From the NCBI GenBank assembly GCA_934463035.1, contig CAKSIG010000002.1, positions 186,001 to 250,000 of the forward strand: 64,000 nt of DNA. Direction: 5' to 3'. This document shows positions 8,256-16,955 of the stretch, one piece after another. The translations under genes and the position numbers were made by a program. Every line of letters begins with the position of its first letter. The first letter of the stretch is position 1. This DNA comes from an uncultured Eubacteriales bacterium. Lineage in GTDB: Bacteria > Bacillota > Clostridia > Oscillospirales > Acutalibacteraceae. A model generated the notes under the pieces. That model did no database searches, had not been told where the DNA came from, and saw nothing but the letters and a program-made list of their open reading frames with translations.

Positions 8256-10262
8256 TTGGCTAAACTTAAATGCAAGCTGGTAAGCATATACGCTCCGAGG
8301 GAAAGCTCGCACGCTCTTATGAAACGGCTTCAAGAAATGTCGGTTATTGATATTGACACTGCCGCCGAGGACGAGCAGACGTCAGCCGTTCCCGAAGGCT
8401 TTGAGAAAAGCGATACTGCATACAAATCGGATATGTACGAGCGGTTTGCTCAATCGGCGGACGGAGCATTAAAAATACTGAACGCACGTTATCCCGAAAA
8501 GAAGGGCTTGAAATCTATGCTTTCGGGTCCGCGCGAGGTAACGCCCGACGAATTTTACCTTAATGAGCAGGACATTAAAGAGCGGCTTTCCTACATCGGC
8601 GATATTGAAAAATTTGACCGCCTTATAGCCGAACAAACAGCCGAAAAACAGCGGCTTCGGCTGACGGCGGAGCAGATGAAGCCGTGGGAAAGTCTTGACG
8701 TTCCTCTTTCCTTTTCGGGAACCGCAAAAACCGCTGCTTTTATCGGCACGGTCAGCGGCGTTTACGACCTTGACGGTCTGCTTTGCAGAATAGCGGAACT
8801 AACACCTGCGGCGGAGGTTTACGGCGAGATAGTTAATACTGCTTCGGACAGTACATATATCTTTATATGCTGTCCGAAATCGCAGAGTCAGGACGTTGAA
8901 AACGCTTTACGCGAGCTTTCATTTGCAAGACCGTTTCAGATAACCTCAAAAACCGCGAAGGACAAGATAGCCTCCAAATTAAGCCGAATGGAAGACTGCG
9001 AAAAGCGGATAAAAGAGGCTTCCGACAAGATAAAGGAGCTTACCCTATATCGGCGGGACATTGAGCTTTTTTACGATTACTGCCGTGTGCGCGCGGACAG
9101 GTATAAGGCGATGGGTGAAATTGCCCACACCGCCCACACGGTGATGATAAAGGGATACATCACCGAACGCGACCTGCCGTATCTTGAAAAAACGCTCAAC
9201 AAAGACTTTACGGTGGTTATCGAGGCGCAGGACGCAGACGAGAGCTTGGCTCCCGTGACGTTAAAGAACAACGCCTTTGCAAGGCCTGCCGAAACGCTTG
9301 TTAAGATGTATTCCCTGCCCGGTCCTAAGGACATTGATCCGACGTTTATAACAGGATTTTTCTACTATTTGTTTTTCGGAATGATGTTTTCCGACGCCGG
9401 GTACGGACTGATTATGATATTGGCGACGGCGTTTGCGCTTAAAAAGCTGAATCCTTCCCCCGCAATGAGACAGAGCTTAAAACTGTTTAACTACTGCGGA
9501 ATTTCCACATTTGTCTGGGGACTTGTTTACGGCAGCTTTTTCGGCGACAGCATAGCCGTTATAAGCGAAAAATTCTTCGGGCACAGAGTGGCGCTCCCCG
9601 CGCTTATCGACCCGATGAACGGCGACGCCGTTACAATGCTGATACTGAGCCTTATTTTGGGACTTATAGAAATAATCGCCGGACTTTGCGCAAAGTTTGC
9701 CACCTGTATTAAAAACGGCGACCGCGCAGGTGCGTTTTTCGATGCGGGGCTGTGGATAACGACCCTTTTGGGCTTGGCTGTTATGGCGGCAGGCTTCCTC
9801 ATAGCGCCTATCCTCAAAAATATCGGTATATGGGTGACGGTAATCTCGGTTGTAGGACTTGTGCTGACGCAGGGGCGCAATAAGAAAAACCCGATAGCAA
9901 GGCTGTTTTCGGGAATAATATCACTCTACGATATAACAAGCTATGTAAGCGATCTGCTTTCTTTTTCAAGACTTATGGCATTGGGTCTTACCACCTCCGC
10001 AATGAGCGCGGTATTCAATATGCTCAGCGGAATGGGCGGAAGAACCGTAGGCGGCGTGATTATGCTTTTGATAATCTTCCCGCTCGGTCACGCCATTAAC
10101 TTCGGTCTTAATGTTCTCGGCGCTTATGTTCATACGCTGAGGCTTCAATATGTCGAGCTGTTCTCAAAATTCTATGAGGGCGGCGGCAGAGAATTTAAGA
10201 CTTTTACGCTTAATTCAAAATACACCGATTTAAGCGTTCAAAATTCAAAGGAGGAAAATTAA
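8256..10262 (+). CDS. ntpI: V-type ATP synthase subunit I
   Basis: A 668-residue subunit I (homologous to subunit a), which forms the ion half-channels next to the K ring. The N-terminal half (residues 1 to about 360) is cytoplasmic with coiled-coil stretches. The C-terminal half has about seven or eight membrane helices, including FFYYLFFGMMFSDAGYG, and a later SFSRLMALGL segment containing the conserved ion-path arginine region. The start is TTG 8256, preceded by GTGGTGAT. The length matches the family (about 640-680). It is followed after one base by ntpK. Confidence 0.93.
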   Translation: MAKLKCKLVSIYAPRESSHALMKRLQEMSVIDIDTAAEDEQTSAVPEGFEKSDTAYKSDMYERFAQSADGALKILNARYPEKKGLKSMLSGPREVTPDEFYLNEQDIKERLSYIGDIEKFDRLIAEQTAEKQRLRLTAEQMKPWESLDVPLSFSGTAKTAAFIGTVSGVYDLDGLLCRIAELTPAAEVYGEIVNTASDSTYIFICCPKSQSQDVENALRELSFARPFQITSKTAKDKIASKLSRMEDCEKRIKEASDKIKELTLYRRDIELFYDYCRVRADRYKAMGEIAHTAHTVMIKGYITERDLPYLEKTLNKDFTVVIEAQDADESLAPVTLKNNAFARPAETLVKMYSLPGPKDIDPTFITGFFYYLFFGMMFSDAGYGLIMILATAFALKKLNPSPAMRQSLKLFNYCGISTFVWGLVYGSFFGDSIAVISEKFFGHRVALPALIDPMNGDAVTMLILSLILGLIEIIAGLCAKFATCIKNGDRAGAFFDAGLWITTLLGLAVMAAGFLIAPILKNIGIWVTVISVVGLVLTQGRNKKNPIARLFSGIISLYDITSYVSDLLSFSRLMALGLTTSAMSAVFNMLSGMGGRTVGGVIMLLIIFPLGHAINFGLNVLGAYVHTLRLQYVELFSKFYEGGGREFKTFTLNSKYTDLSVQNSKEEN

Positions 10263-10263
10263 A

Positions 10264-10728
10264 ATGACATTAGGTACTTTTTTGGCGCTTGTAGGCGCGG
10301 CATTTGCAACAATTTTCGCAGGAATAGGCTCCGCAAAGGGCGTAGGAATGGCGTGCGAGGTAGGTATGGGAGTGCTTTCGGAGGACTCATCAAAGTTCGG
10401 TAAAATGCTTGTTTTGGAGCTTCTCCCGGGCACACAGGGACTTTACGGATTTATAGTTTCCTTTATCGTTCTTACCAAAATCGGCGTATTCGGCGGATTA
10501 CAGCAGCTTACTCTTTCAAACGGACTTATGATATTTGCGGCTTGCCTGCCGATAGCGTTCGGCGGTCTTATGTCCGCTATATCGCAGGGCAGAGCGGCAG
10601 TTGCGGGCATTTCGCTGTTCGCCAAGGACGACAGCGCTTTCCCGAAAGCGCTGGTATCTATAACGCTTGTCGAGATATACGCACTTTTGGCATTCCTTAT
10701 CTCGTTCCTTACCGTTATTCTTCTTTAA
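10264..10728 (+). CDS. ntpK: V-type ATPase rotor subunit K with Na+-site residues
   Basis: A 154-residue membrane rotor subunit with four helices in two hairpins. The ion-binding residues known from Enterococcus hirae NtpK are all present: Leu54, Thr57 and Gln58 in LLPGTQGLYG, Gln108 in SAISQGR, and Glu137 in TLVEIYA. They correspond to E. hirae Leu61, Thr64, Gln65, Gln110 and Glu139. This supports Na+ rather than H+ coupling. Only the second hairpin carries the carboxylate, as in typical duplicated K subunits. AAGGAGG precedes ATG 10264. Confidence 0.93.
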   Translation: MTLGTFLALVGAAFATIFAGIGSAKGVGMACEVGMGVLSEDSSKFGKMLVLELLPGTQGLYGFIVSFIVLTKIGVFGGLQQLTLSNGLMIFAACLPIAFGGLMSAISQGRAAVAGISLFAKDDSAFPKALVSITLVEIYALLAFLISFLTVILL

Positions 10729-10765
10729 TACTGACGAAAGTCGAACACCATAAAGGGTGAAGATT

Positions 10766-11344
10766 ATGACATCAAGTGAAAAAATACTTGCGGGCATATT
10801 AAAGGACGCGCAGGACAGCGCGGATGCAATTATAGCCGACGCCGAAAAAAAGGCGCAGGAAATCCGCTCAGGCATACTTGACGGTGCCGACGCGCGCTGT
10901 GACAAAATAATTGCGGAGGCAAAAAAGCAAGCCGAAACTGCCGTAAGCAACGGCAATTCCGCCGCAGCGCTTATAAAGCGCGACCTTATGCTCAAAGAAA
11001 AAAGCGCAATGATAAACGAGGTTTTAAACGCCGCGGCTGACAGAATAAACGGTCTTGGCGATGAAGAATATTTTGAGTTTCTTATAGGAATAGCAAAAAA
11101 CAACCGTATGAACGGCAAGGGCGAGGTCCTCCTTTGTGAAAAAGACCTTAACCGCAAAACCGATACGTTTAAAGCGGAGCTTGCAAACCTTGGTCTGACC
11201 GTTAACGGCAGCCCTGCCGATATAGACGGCGGTTTTATTCTCAAATACGGTGACATTCAGATGAATTGCGCAATATCCGCGCTTATACACGAAAAGCGCG
11301 AAATACTTACCGATAAGGTAAACCGTATACTTTTTGCAAAATAA
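10766..11344 (+). CDS. ntpE: V-type ATP synthase subunit E
   Basis: A 192-residue peripheral-stalk subunit. The N-terminal about 90 residues are a charged coiled coil, followed by a globular C-terminal domain ending near GGFILKYGDIQMNCA, a family-typical segment. AAAGGGTGA lies just upstream of ATG 10766, which I prefer to the in-frame GTG at 10757 that is part of the ribosome site. It pairs with the small subunit encoded at 7922 to form the stator stalk. Confidence 0.88.
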   Translation: MTSSEKILAGILKDAQDSADAIIADAEKKAQEIRSGILDGADARCDKIIAEAKKQAETAVSNGNSAAALIKRDLMLKEKSAMINEVLNAAADRINGLGDEEYFEFLIGIAKNNRMNGKGEVLLCEKDLNRKTDTFKAELANLGLTVNGSPADIDGGFILKYGDIQMNCAISALIHEKREILTDKVNRILFAK

Positions 11345-11359
11345 AAGGTGGGTGAAAAA

Positions 11360-12340
11360 ATGGCAGTCAAATCCTGCGGATTTGCGGTGGGTAATTTAAG
11401 AGCAAGGGAAAACACGCTTTTAAAGCAATCGGACCTTATTCGCTTTGCTTCGGCAAAGGACGTTACGGAGCTTGGCGCTATGCTGCGCGATAAAGGTATA
11501 GGCGATCAAACGTCTAATGCGGCGGTCCCCGAAATGCTCCGTTACGAAAACGAAAAGCTGTTTGAATACCTTATGGATATAGCCCCCGACGTTTCGCTTT
11601 TTGAGCCTTTTTTATATGAAAACGATTTTCACAATATGAAAGCGGTCTTAAAGGCGATAATTAAGAATACGGGGTATGAAAAAATGATACTTTCCCCCTC
11701 GCTCATACCTCCTGAGCTGTTTGAAAAGGCTTTCTCGGAAAAGCGGTTTGATATTCTTCCCGACTATGTAAAAACCACCGCCGAGCAGGCGTATTCGGTC
11801 ATTACGCAAAGCGGCGACCCCCAGCTTTGCGACGGAATTATAGACGCAGGCTGTATGGCGGCTCAGGCCGAGCGCGCGAAAACTGCCGACAACCGCATTA
11901 TATCCGAGATAATCGCAGTGAGCGTATTCTATAAAAACATAAAAACGGCTCTGCGCGCCGCAAGAGCGCGCAAAAGCGCTGATTTTTTGGACAAAACCGT
12001 TACCGAAACGGCTTACCTTAAAAAAGAACGCATAGTAAAAGCCGCGTTGCAGGGTGAGGACGACGTTCTTGAACTGCTCTCGACCGTCACTAAGGCGGGC
12101 GGCGCCGCGGCGTCAGAATATTACCGCCGCAGTCCGAGCGAGTTTGAAAAATATGTTGATGACCGAATTACAGCCGCCGCAAAAAATTGCAAAACGGTCA
12201 CCCTCGGCGTGGAACCTCTTATAGGCTATATGCTTGCGAAAAAATCCGAAATAAAGGACATACGGATAATATACAGCGGCATCAAAACGGGTGCCGACAG
12301 CGAAATAACAACCGAAAGGCTGCGTGAGCTTTATGGTTAA
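11360..12340 (+). CDS. ntpC: V-type ATP synthase subunit C
   Basis: A 326-residue, all-helical subunit C (d-type), which sits on the K ring and couples the central stalk to the rotor. Family-like phrases include NLRARENTLLK near the N-terminus and PLIGYMLAKKSEIKDIRII near the C-terminus. ATG 11360 follows AAAGGTGGGTG. Its last 8 bases overlap the start of ntpF (ATGGTTAA), a sign of coupled translation. Confidence 0.9.
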   Translation: MAVKSCGFAVGNLRARENTLLKQSDLIRFASAKDVTELGAMLRDKGIGDQTSNAAVPEMLRYENEKLFEYLMDIAPDVSLFEPFLYENDFHNMKAVLKAIIKNTGYEKMILSPSLIPPELFEKAFSEKRFDILPDYVKTTAEQAYSVITQSGDPQLCDGIIDAGCMAAQAERAKTADNRIISEIIAVSVFYKNIKTALRAARARKSADFLDKTVTETAYLKKERIVKAALQGEDDVLELLSTVTKAGGAAASEYYRRSPSEFEKYVDDRITAAAKNCKTVTLGVEPLIGYMLAKKSEIKDIRIIYSGIKTGADSEITTERLRELYG

Positions 12341-12650
12341 AATTGCAGTAATGGGCGACGCCGAGAGCATTAAAGGCTTCGCCGCCGTCGGACTTGAAAC
12401 CTTTACCTGTGAGGACGACGGAAAAGCCGCCGAAATCTTGAAAAGCATTGAAAACGCGGGTTACGGCATAATCTATATAACCGAACGTCTGGCAACGGTG
12501 CTTAAAAAGGAAATCCAAAAGCTCGACAAGCGGCTTACGCCGTCGGTAGTGGCAATACCGGGCGTTTCGGGCAACACGGGAGTAGGCACCGAACTGCTTA
12601 AAGAAGCGGTGGAAAAGGCAGTCGGCTCAGATATTATTTTCAATAAATAA
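12333..12650 (+). CDS. ntpF: V-type ATP synthase subunit F
   Basis: A 105-residue central-stalk subunit with the usual short alpha/beta fold. It begins MVKIAVMGDAESIKGFAAVG and contains the IIYITERLA segment seen in the family. It binds subunit D within the A3B3 head. It starts inside the end of ntpC and is followed by ntpA after 15 bp. Length and order match other bacterial V-ATPase operons. Confidence 0.9.
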   Translation: MVKIAVMGDAESIKGFAAVGLETFTCEDDGKAAEILKSIENAGYGIIYITERLATVLKKEIQKLDKRLTPSVVAIPGVSGNTGVGTELLKEAVEKAVGSDIIFNK

Positions 12651-12665
12651 TAAGGAGATATATGT

Positions 12666-14435
12666 ATGACCAAAGGAACGATAACCAAGGTCGCAGGACC
12701 TCTTGTAATCGCCGAGGGTATGCGCGACGCAAATATGTTCGACGTTGTAAGGGTTAGCGACAAACACCTTATCGGCGAAATAATAGAAATGCACGGCGAT
12801 AAAGCGTCAATTCAGGTTTATGAGGAAACGGCGGGATTGGGACCCGGCGAACAGGTAGTATCAACAGGTAAGCCGTTGAGCGTTGAATTAGGTCCCGGAT
12901 TGATAGGCTCTATCTTTGACGGAATTCAGCGTCCGCTTGCGGAAATAATGAAGGTAAGCGGAACCAATCTTCAAAGAGGTGTTGAGGTTCCGTCCCTTTC
13001 AAGAGAGAAAAAATGGCATTTCACCCCCGATTTAAAGGTCGGCGACGAGGTGGTTTCGGGTGACTGCGTAGGCACCGTGCAGGAAACCGCGATAGTTAAA
13101 CATAAAATAATGGTGCCCGATAAAATAAGCGGCAAAATAGCCGAAATTTCCGAGGGCGATTTTACCGTAGAGGATACCGTATATAGAATAGAAACTTTGA
13201 GCGGCATAAAGGAATTTACGCTCGTTCAGTCCTGGCCTGTCCGCGTTGGCAGACCTTATAAACGCAAATTATCCCCCGATATTCCGCTCGTTACGGGTCA
13301 GCGCGTTATAGACACCCTTTTCCCGATAGCAAAAGGCGGCGTTGCGGCGGTTCCCGGTCCTTTCGGCTCGGGCAAGACCGTGGTTCAGCACCAGCTTGCA
13401 AAATGGGCGGCGGCGGATATAATCGTATACATCGGCTGCGGCGAGCGCGGCAACGAAATGACCGATGTTCTTAACGAATTCCCGGAGCTGCGCGATCCGC
13501 GCACGGGCAATTCGCTTATGGAGCGCACCGTGCTTATCGCAAACACCTCCGATATGCCTGTTGCGGCGCGTGAAGCCTCTATATACACGGGCATAACCAT
13601 AGCCGAATATTTCCGCGATATGGGTTATACCGTGGCATTAATGGCTGACTCCACCTCACGTTGGGCAGAGGCGCTGCGTGAAATGTCGGGCAGACTTGAA
13701 GAAATGCCGGGCGAGGAGGGATATCCCGCATACCTCGGTTCAAGACTTGCGCAGTTCTACGAGCGCGCGGGGCGCGTTATTGTGAACGGTTCTGCCGAAA
13801 CCGAAGGCGCACTTTCGGTAATCGGCGCGGTATCGCCCCCCGGCGGCGATATTTCCGAGCCTGTTTCTCAGGCAACATTGCGTATAGTAAAGGTTTTCTG
13901 GGGACTTGATTCCTCGCTTGCATACAAGCGCCACTTCCCCGCAATAAATTGGCTTACAAGCTATTCGCTCTATGCCGATTCGCTGTCGGATTGGTTCAAC
14001 GAAAACGTTGCAAAGGATTGGTATGCGCTCCGCGGCAGGCTTATGACGGTACTGCAAGAGGAAGCCGAGCTTGAAGAAATAGTAAAGCTGGTCGGAATGG
14101 ACGCGCTTTCCGCCCCCGACAGGCTCAAACTTGAAGCGGCGCGTTCTATACGCGAGGATTATCTGCATCAGAACGCATTTCACGAAACCGACACATATAC
14201 CTCGCTTAAAAAGCAGTATTTGTTAATGAAACTGATACTTGCGTTCTACGACAGGTCAAACGCCGCTATAAACGACGGCGCCTCGATTGAAAAAATAGTC
14301 GCTATGCCCGTCCGCGAGAAGATAGGCAGATTTAAGTATGTAAAAGAAGACGAAATACAAAAATCGTTCGATGAAATTTCGGCGGAGCTTGACAGCGATA
14401 TTGACCGCGCCGTAAAGACTTCGGACGAGGATTAA
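12666..14435 (+). CDS. ntpA: V-type ATP synthase catalytic subunit A
   Basis: A 589-residue catalytic subunit. The Walker A loop is GPFGSGKTVVQHQ (about residue 230), followed by the catalytic glutamate region GCGERGNEMTDV and the Walker B region VALMADSTSRWAEALRE. The non-homologous insert typical of A subunits (about residues 115-190) is present. It hydrolyses or makes ATP in the A3B3 head. AAGGAGA lies just before ATG 12666. Confidence 0.97.
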   Translation: MTKGTITKVAGPLVIAEGMRDANMFDVVRVSDKHLIGEIIEMHGDKASIQVYEETAGLGPGEQVVSTGKPLSVELGPGLIGSIFDGIQRPLAEIMKVSGTNLQRGVEVPSLSREKKWHFTPDLKVGDEVVSGDCVGTVQETAIVKHKIMVPDKISGKIAEISEGDFTVEDTVYRIETLSGIKEFTLVQSWPVRVGRPYKRKLSPDIPLVTGQRVIDTLFPIAKGGVAAVPGPFGSGKTVVQHQLAKWAAADIIVYIGCGERGNEMTDVLNEFPELRDPRTGNSLMERTVLIANTSDMPVAAREASIYTGITIAEYFRDMGYTVALMADSTSRWAEALREMSGRLEEMPGEEGYPAYLGSRLAQFYERAGRVIVNGSAETEGALSVIGAVSPPGGDISEPVSQATLRIVKVFWGLDSSLAYKRHFPAINWLTSYSLYADSLSDWFNENVAKDWYALRGRLMTVLQEEAELEEIVKLVGMDALSAPDRLKLEAARSIREDYLHQNAFHETDTYTSLKKQYLLMKLILAFYDRSNAAINDGASIEKIVAMPVREKIGRFKYVKEDEIQKSFDEISAELDSDIDRAVKTSDED

Positions 14436-14449
14436 GGAGGGAGTTTTAA

Positions 14450-15823
14450 ATGCCTAAGGAATACAAAACCATAAGAGAGGTTGCAGGACCTCTTATGATG
14501 GTAAGCGATGTTGAAAATGTAAAGTATGACGAGCTTGGCGAAATAGAGCTTCCGAACGGCGAAACAAGGCGTTGCAAGGTGCTTGAAATAAACGGCACGA
14601 ACGCCCTCGTTCAGCTTTTTGAAAACTCAGCGGGTATCAACCTTGCCGATTCAAAGGTGCGCTTTTTGGGACGCGGAATGGAGCTTCCCGTATCGCCCGA
14701 TATGCTTTCGCGCGTGTTTGACGGACTCGGCCACCCGATAGACGGCGGTCCCGAAATAATCCCCGAAAAGCGTATGGACATCAACGGCAGACCTATGAAC
14801 CCCGCAGCGAGAAACTACCCTCAGGAGTTTATTCAGACGGGCGTTTCCGCCATTGACGGACTTAACACCCTTGTAAGAGGGCAAAAACTGCCGATATTCT
14901 CGGCTTCGGGTCTTCCCCACGCCAATCTTGCCGCACAGATAGCAAGACAGGCGGCGGTAAGGGGCGACAACGAGCAGTTTGCGGTCGTTTTCGCCGCAAT
15001 GGGTATTACCTTTGAGGAGTCAAACTTCTTTATTGACTCATTCAGGGAAACGGGCGCCATAGACCGAACCGTTATGTTTGTAAACCTTGCGAACGACCCC
15101 GCGATTGAGCGTATAGCAACCCCTAAAATGGCGCTTACCGCGGCTGAGTACCTCGCTTTCGACCTTGGTATGCAGGTGCTTGTTATTATGACCGATATAA
15201 CCAACTATGCCGACGCTCTGCGTGAGGTATCCGCCGCACGAAAAGAGGTTCCCGGAAGGCGCGGTTACCCGGGCTATATGTATACCGACTTGGCAACGCT
15301 TTACGAGCGCGCCGGAAGACTGCAAGGCAAGGACGGCTCAATAACCCTGATACCTATTCTGACAATGCCTGAGGACGACAAGACCCACCCGATTCCCGAC
15401 CTTACGGGCTACATCACCGAGGGTCAGATAATCCTGAGCCGCGAGCTTTACAGAAAGGGCGTCACACCGCCTATCGACGTTTTGCCGTCGCTCTCCCGAC
15501 TTAAAGACAAGGGTATCGGCAAGGGCAGAACCCGTGAAGACCACGCGGCGACAATGAATCAGCTTTTTGCCGCTTATGCGAGAGGTAAGGACGCTAAGGA
15601 ACTTATGGTCATACTCGGCGAGGCGGCTCTTACGGATATTGACAAGAAATATGCCGAATTTGCCGACAGGTTTGAAAAGGAGTATGTTTCACAGGGCTAC
15701 AAGACCAACCGAACGATTGAAGAAACGCTTGACATAGGCTGGAAATTGCTTTCAATACTGCCGCGCAGCGAGCTTAAACGTATAGACGACGAACTGCTTG
15801 ACCGTTATTACGGCAAGGTTTAA
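14450..15823 (+). CDS. ntpB: V-type ATP synthase subunit B
   Basis: A 457-residue non-catalytic nucleotide-binding subunit. It lacks a canonical Walker A, with GQKLPIFSASGLPHANLAAQ at the corresponding position as in other B subunits, and has LVIMTDITNYADALREVSAA and PGRRGYPGYMYTDLATLYERAGR. It alternates with A in the head. AAGGAGGG precedes ATG 14450. The length is as expected. Confidence 0.97.
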   Translation: MPKEYKTIREVAGPLMMVSDVENVKYDELGEIELPNGETRRCKVLEINGTNALVQLFENSAGINLADSKVRFLGRGMELPVSPDMLSRVFDGLGHPIDGGPEIIPEKRMDINGRPMNPAARNYPQEFIQTGVSAIDGLNTLVRGQKLPIFSASGLPHANLAAQIARQAAVRGDNEQFAVVFAAMGITFEESNFFIDSFRETGAIDRTVMFVNLANDPAIERIATPKMALTAAEYLAFDLGMQVLVIMTDITNYADALREVSAARKEVPGRRGYPGYMYTDLATLYERAGRLQGKDGSITLIPILTMPEDDKTHPIPDLTGYITEGQIILSRELYRKGVTPPIDVLPSLSRLKDKGIGKGRTREDHAATMNQLFAAYARGKDAKELMVILGEAALTDIDKKYAEFADRFEKEYVSQGYKTNRTIEETLDIGWKLLSILPRSELKRIDDELLDRYYGKV

Positions 15824-15835
15824 GGCGGTGTTTTT

Positions 15836-16507
15836 ATGGCAGTGCTTAATGTTAATCCGACCCGAATGGAGCTGTCGCGGCTTAAAAAACAGCTAAACAC
15901 GGCAACAAGGGGTCACAAGCTGCTCAAAGACAAGCGCGATGAGCTTATGAGACAGTTTCTCGATATGATAAGGGAAACAAAGGAACTGCGCGAACGCTTT
16001 GAGGAACAGCTTAAAGGCGTTAATGCAAGTTTTACGCTGGCTTCAAGCGTTATGTCCGACGAGGAGCTTGACACCGCTTTATTTATGCCGAAGCAGGAGG
16101 TCTACCTCGAAACAGGCACTAAAAACGTTATGAGCGTTGATATACCTAAGTACGATATTAAAACACGTACGAGCGAAAAAACCGATATTTTCTCATACGG
16201 CTTTGCTTCAACGAGCTTTGAGCTTGACAATGCGGTAAGCGGTCTGTCAGAGCTTTTGCCCGCTATGTTGGAGCTTGCCGAAAAGGAAAAATCGGTCAAG
16301 CTGATGGCTGATGAAATTGAAAAAACGCGCAGACGTGTAAACGCGCTTGAACACGTGCTTATTCCCCGATACACCGAGACAATACATTTCATTTCAATGA
16401 AGCTCGAAGAAAGCGAGCGTTCAAGCCGTGCAAGGCTTATGAAGGTCAAGGATATGATGATAACCAAGCAGATAGAGTACAAAACGTCCCATCCTGACGC
16501 AGTATGA
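15836..16507 (+). CDS. ntpD: V-type ATP synthase subunit D
   Basis: A 223-residue central rotor shaft subunit, mostly long helices. It starts with NVNPTRMELSRLKKQL, the family-typical N-terminus, and has RRRVNALEHVLIPRY near residue 165. It is the last gene of the ATPase operon, and its stop is 2 bp before the heptamer array and hairpin at 16510-16588, which is the likely transcription end. Confidence 0.95.
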   Translation: MAVLNVNPTRMELSRLKKQLNTATRGHKLLKDKRDELMRQFLDMIRETKELRERFEEQLKGVNASFTLASSVMSDEELDTALFMPKQEVYLETGTKNVMSVDIPKYDIKTRTSEKTDIFSYGFASTSFELDNAVSGLSELLPAMLELAEKEKSVKLMADEIEKTRRRVNALEHVLIPRYTETIHFISMKLEESERSSRARLMKVKDMMITKQIEYKTSHPDAV

Positions 16508-16509
16508 AG

Positions 16510-16588
16510 TTAGACGTTAGATATTAGACGTTAGATATTAGACATTAGATGTTAGAAGGCTCCCCTCTTTTTCAATAGAGGGGAGCCT
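16510..16588 (+). repeat. Heptamer array plus hairpin (repeat unit A)
   Basis: Six complete and one partial 7-bp units run from 16510: TTAGACG, TTAGATA, TTAGACG, TTAGATA, TTAGACA, TTAGATG, TTAGA. The hairpin AGGCTCCCCTCT / AGAGGGGAGCCT (16557-16568 with 16577-16588) follows immediately, then ATTTTATTCA. It probably also terminates the ATPase transcript. An inverted copy lies at 16892-16955. Confidence 0.85.
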
Positions 16589-16615
16589 ATTTTATTCATA
16601 AAGAAAAACCGTTTG

Positions 16616-16816
16616 CTATTCTTCATCTAAGCCGAGTATAAAGTCTGCTGAAACATTGTAAAGTTTACACAGTGCTTTTAATGTATCAAGATTAGGTTCA
16701 AGTTTACCGTTTTCATACCTTGAAATGGTGGCGTGTGTTGTATTAAGCATTATACCAACACTCACCTGTGACAAATTCTTTTGTTTTCTCGCTTGCCTTA
16801 AACGTTCACCGTACAC
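16616..16816 (-). CDS. Small XRE-family DNA-binding protein
   Basis: A 66-residue single HTH_XRE domain: RLRQARKQKNLSQVSVG (helices 1-2), NTTHATISRYENGKLEPN (recognition helix) and LDTLKALCKLYNVSADFILG. There is no extra effector domain. The start is GTG 16816 with AAGGCGGTGA. The gene lies entirely between two inverted heptamer-hairpin repeats, giving a compact cassette of about 446 bp inserted between the ATPase and murD operons. The target is unknown; upstream direct repeats suggest autoregulation. Confidence 0.9.
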   Translation of the reverse strand: MYGERLRQARKQKNLSQVSVGIMLNTTHATISRYENGKLEPNLDTLKALCKLYNVSADFILGLDEE

Positions 16817-16830
16817 AAAATCACCGCCTT

Positions 16831-16871
16831 ATGTTCCATTATAGCACATCACACCGAAATAAATGTTCTAT
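16831..16871 (-). promoter_or_regulatory. Promoter and candidate operator of the XRE gene
   Basis: TATAAT on the minus strand occupies 16838-16843. The nonamer ATGTTCYAT occurs at 16831-16839 and 16863-16871, 32 bp apart (about three helical turns) and bracketing the promoter. This fits an autorepressor site; binding is inferred. Confidence 0.55.
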
Positions 16872-16891
16872 TTTGGTATATATTAAAAAAT

Positions 16892-16955
16892 TGGCTCCCC
16901 TCTTTCCATAGAAGGGGAGCCATCTAACATCTAATGTCTAATATCTAATATCTAA
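16892..16955 (-). repeat. Heptamer array plus hairpin (repeat unit B, inverted)
   Basis: TGGCTCCCCT (16892-16901) pairs with AGGGGAGCCA (16913-16922). Reversed heptamers TCTAACA, TCTAATG, TCTAATA, TCTAATA and TCTAA follow to 16955. Read on the minus strand it matches unit A in order and spacing, so the pair forms terminal inverted repeats around the XRE gene. The stop codon of the next gene (16952-16954) is made of repeat sequence. Confidence 0.85.

Noticed and set aside
16510..16556. Short tandem repeats as a CRISPR array
   Set aside because: Repeat units are 7 bp with no spacers and no cas genes; it is a microsatellite-like array.
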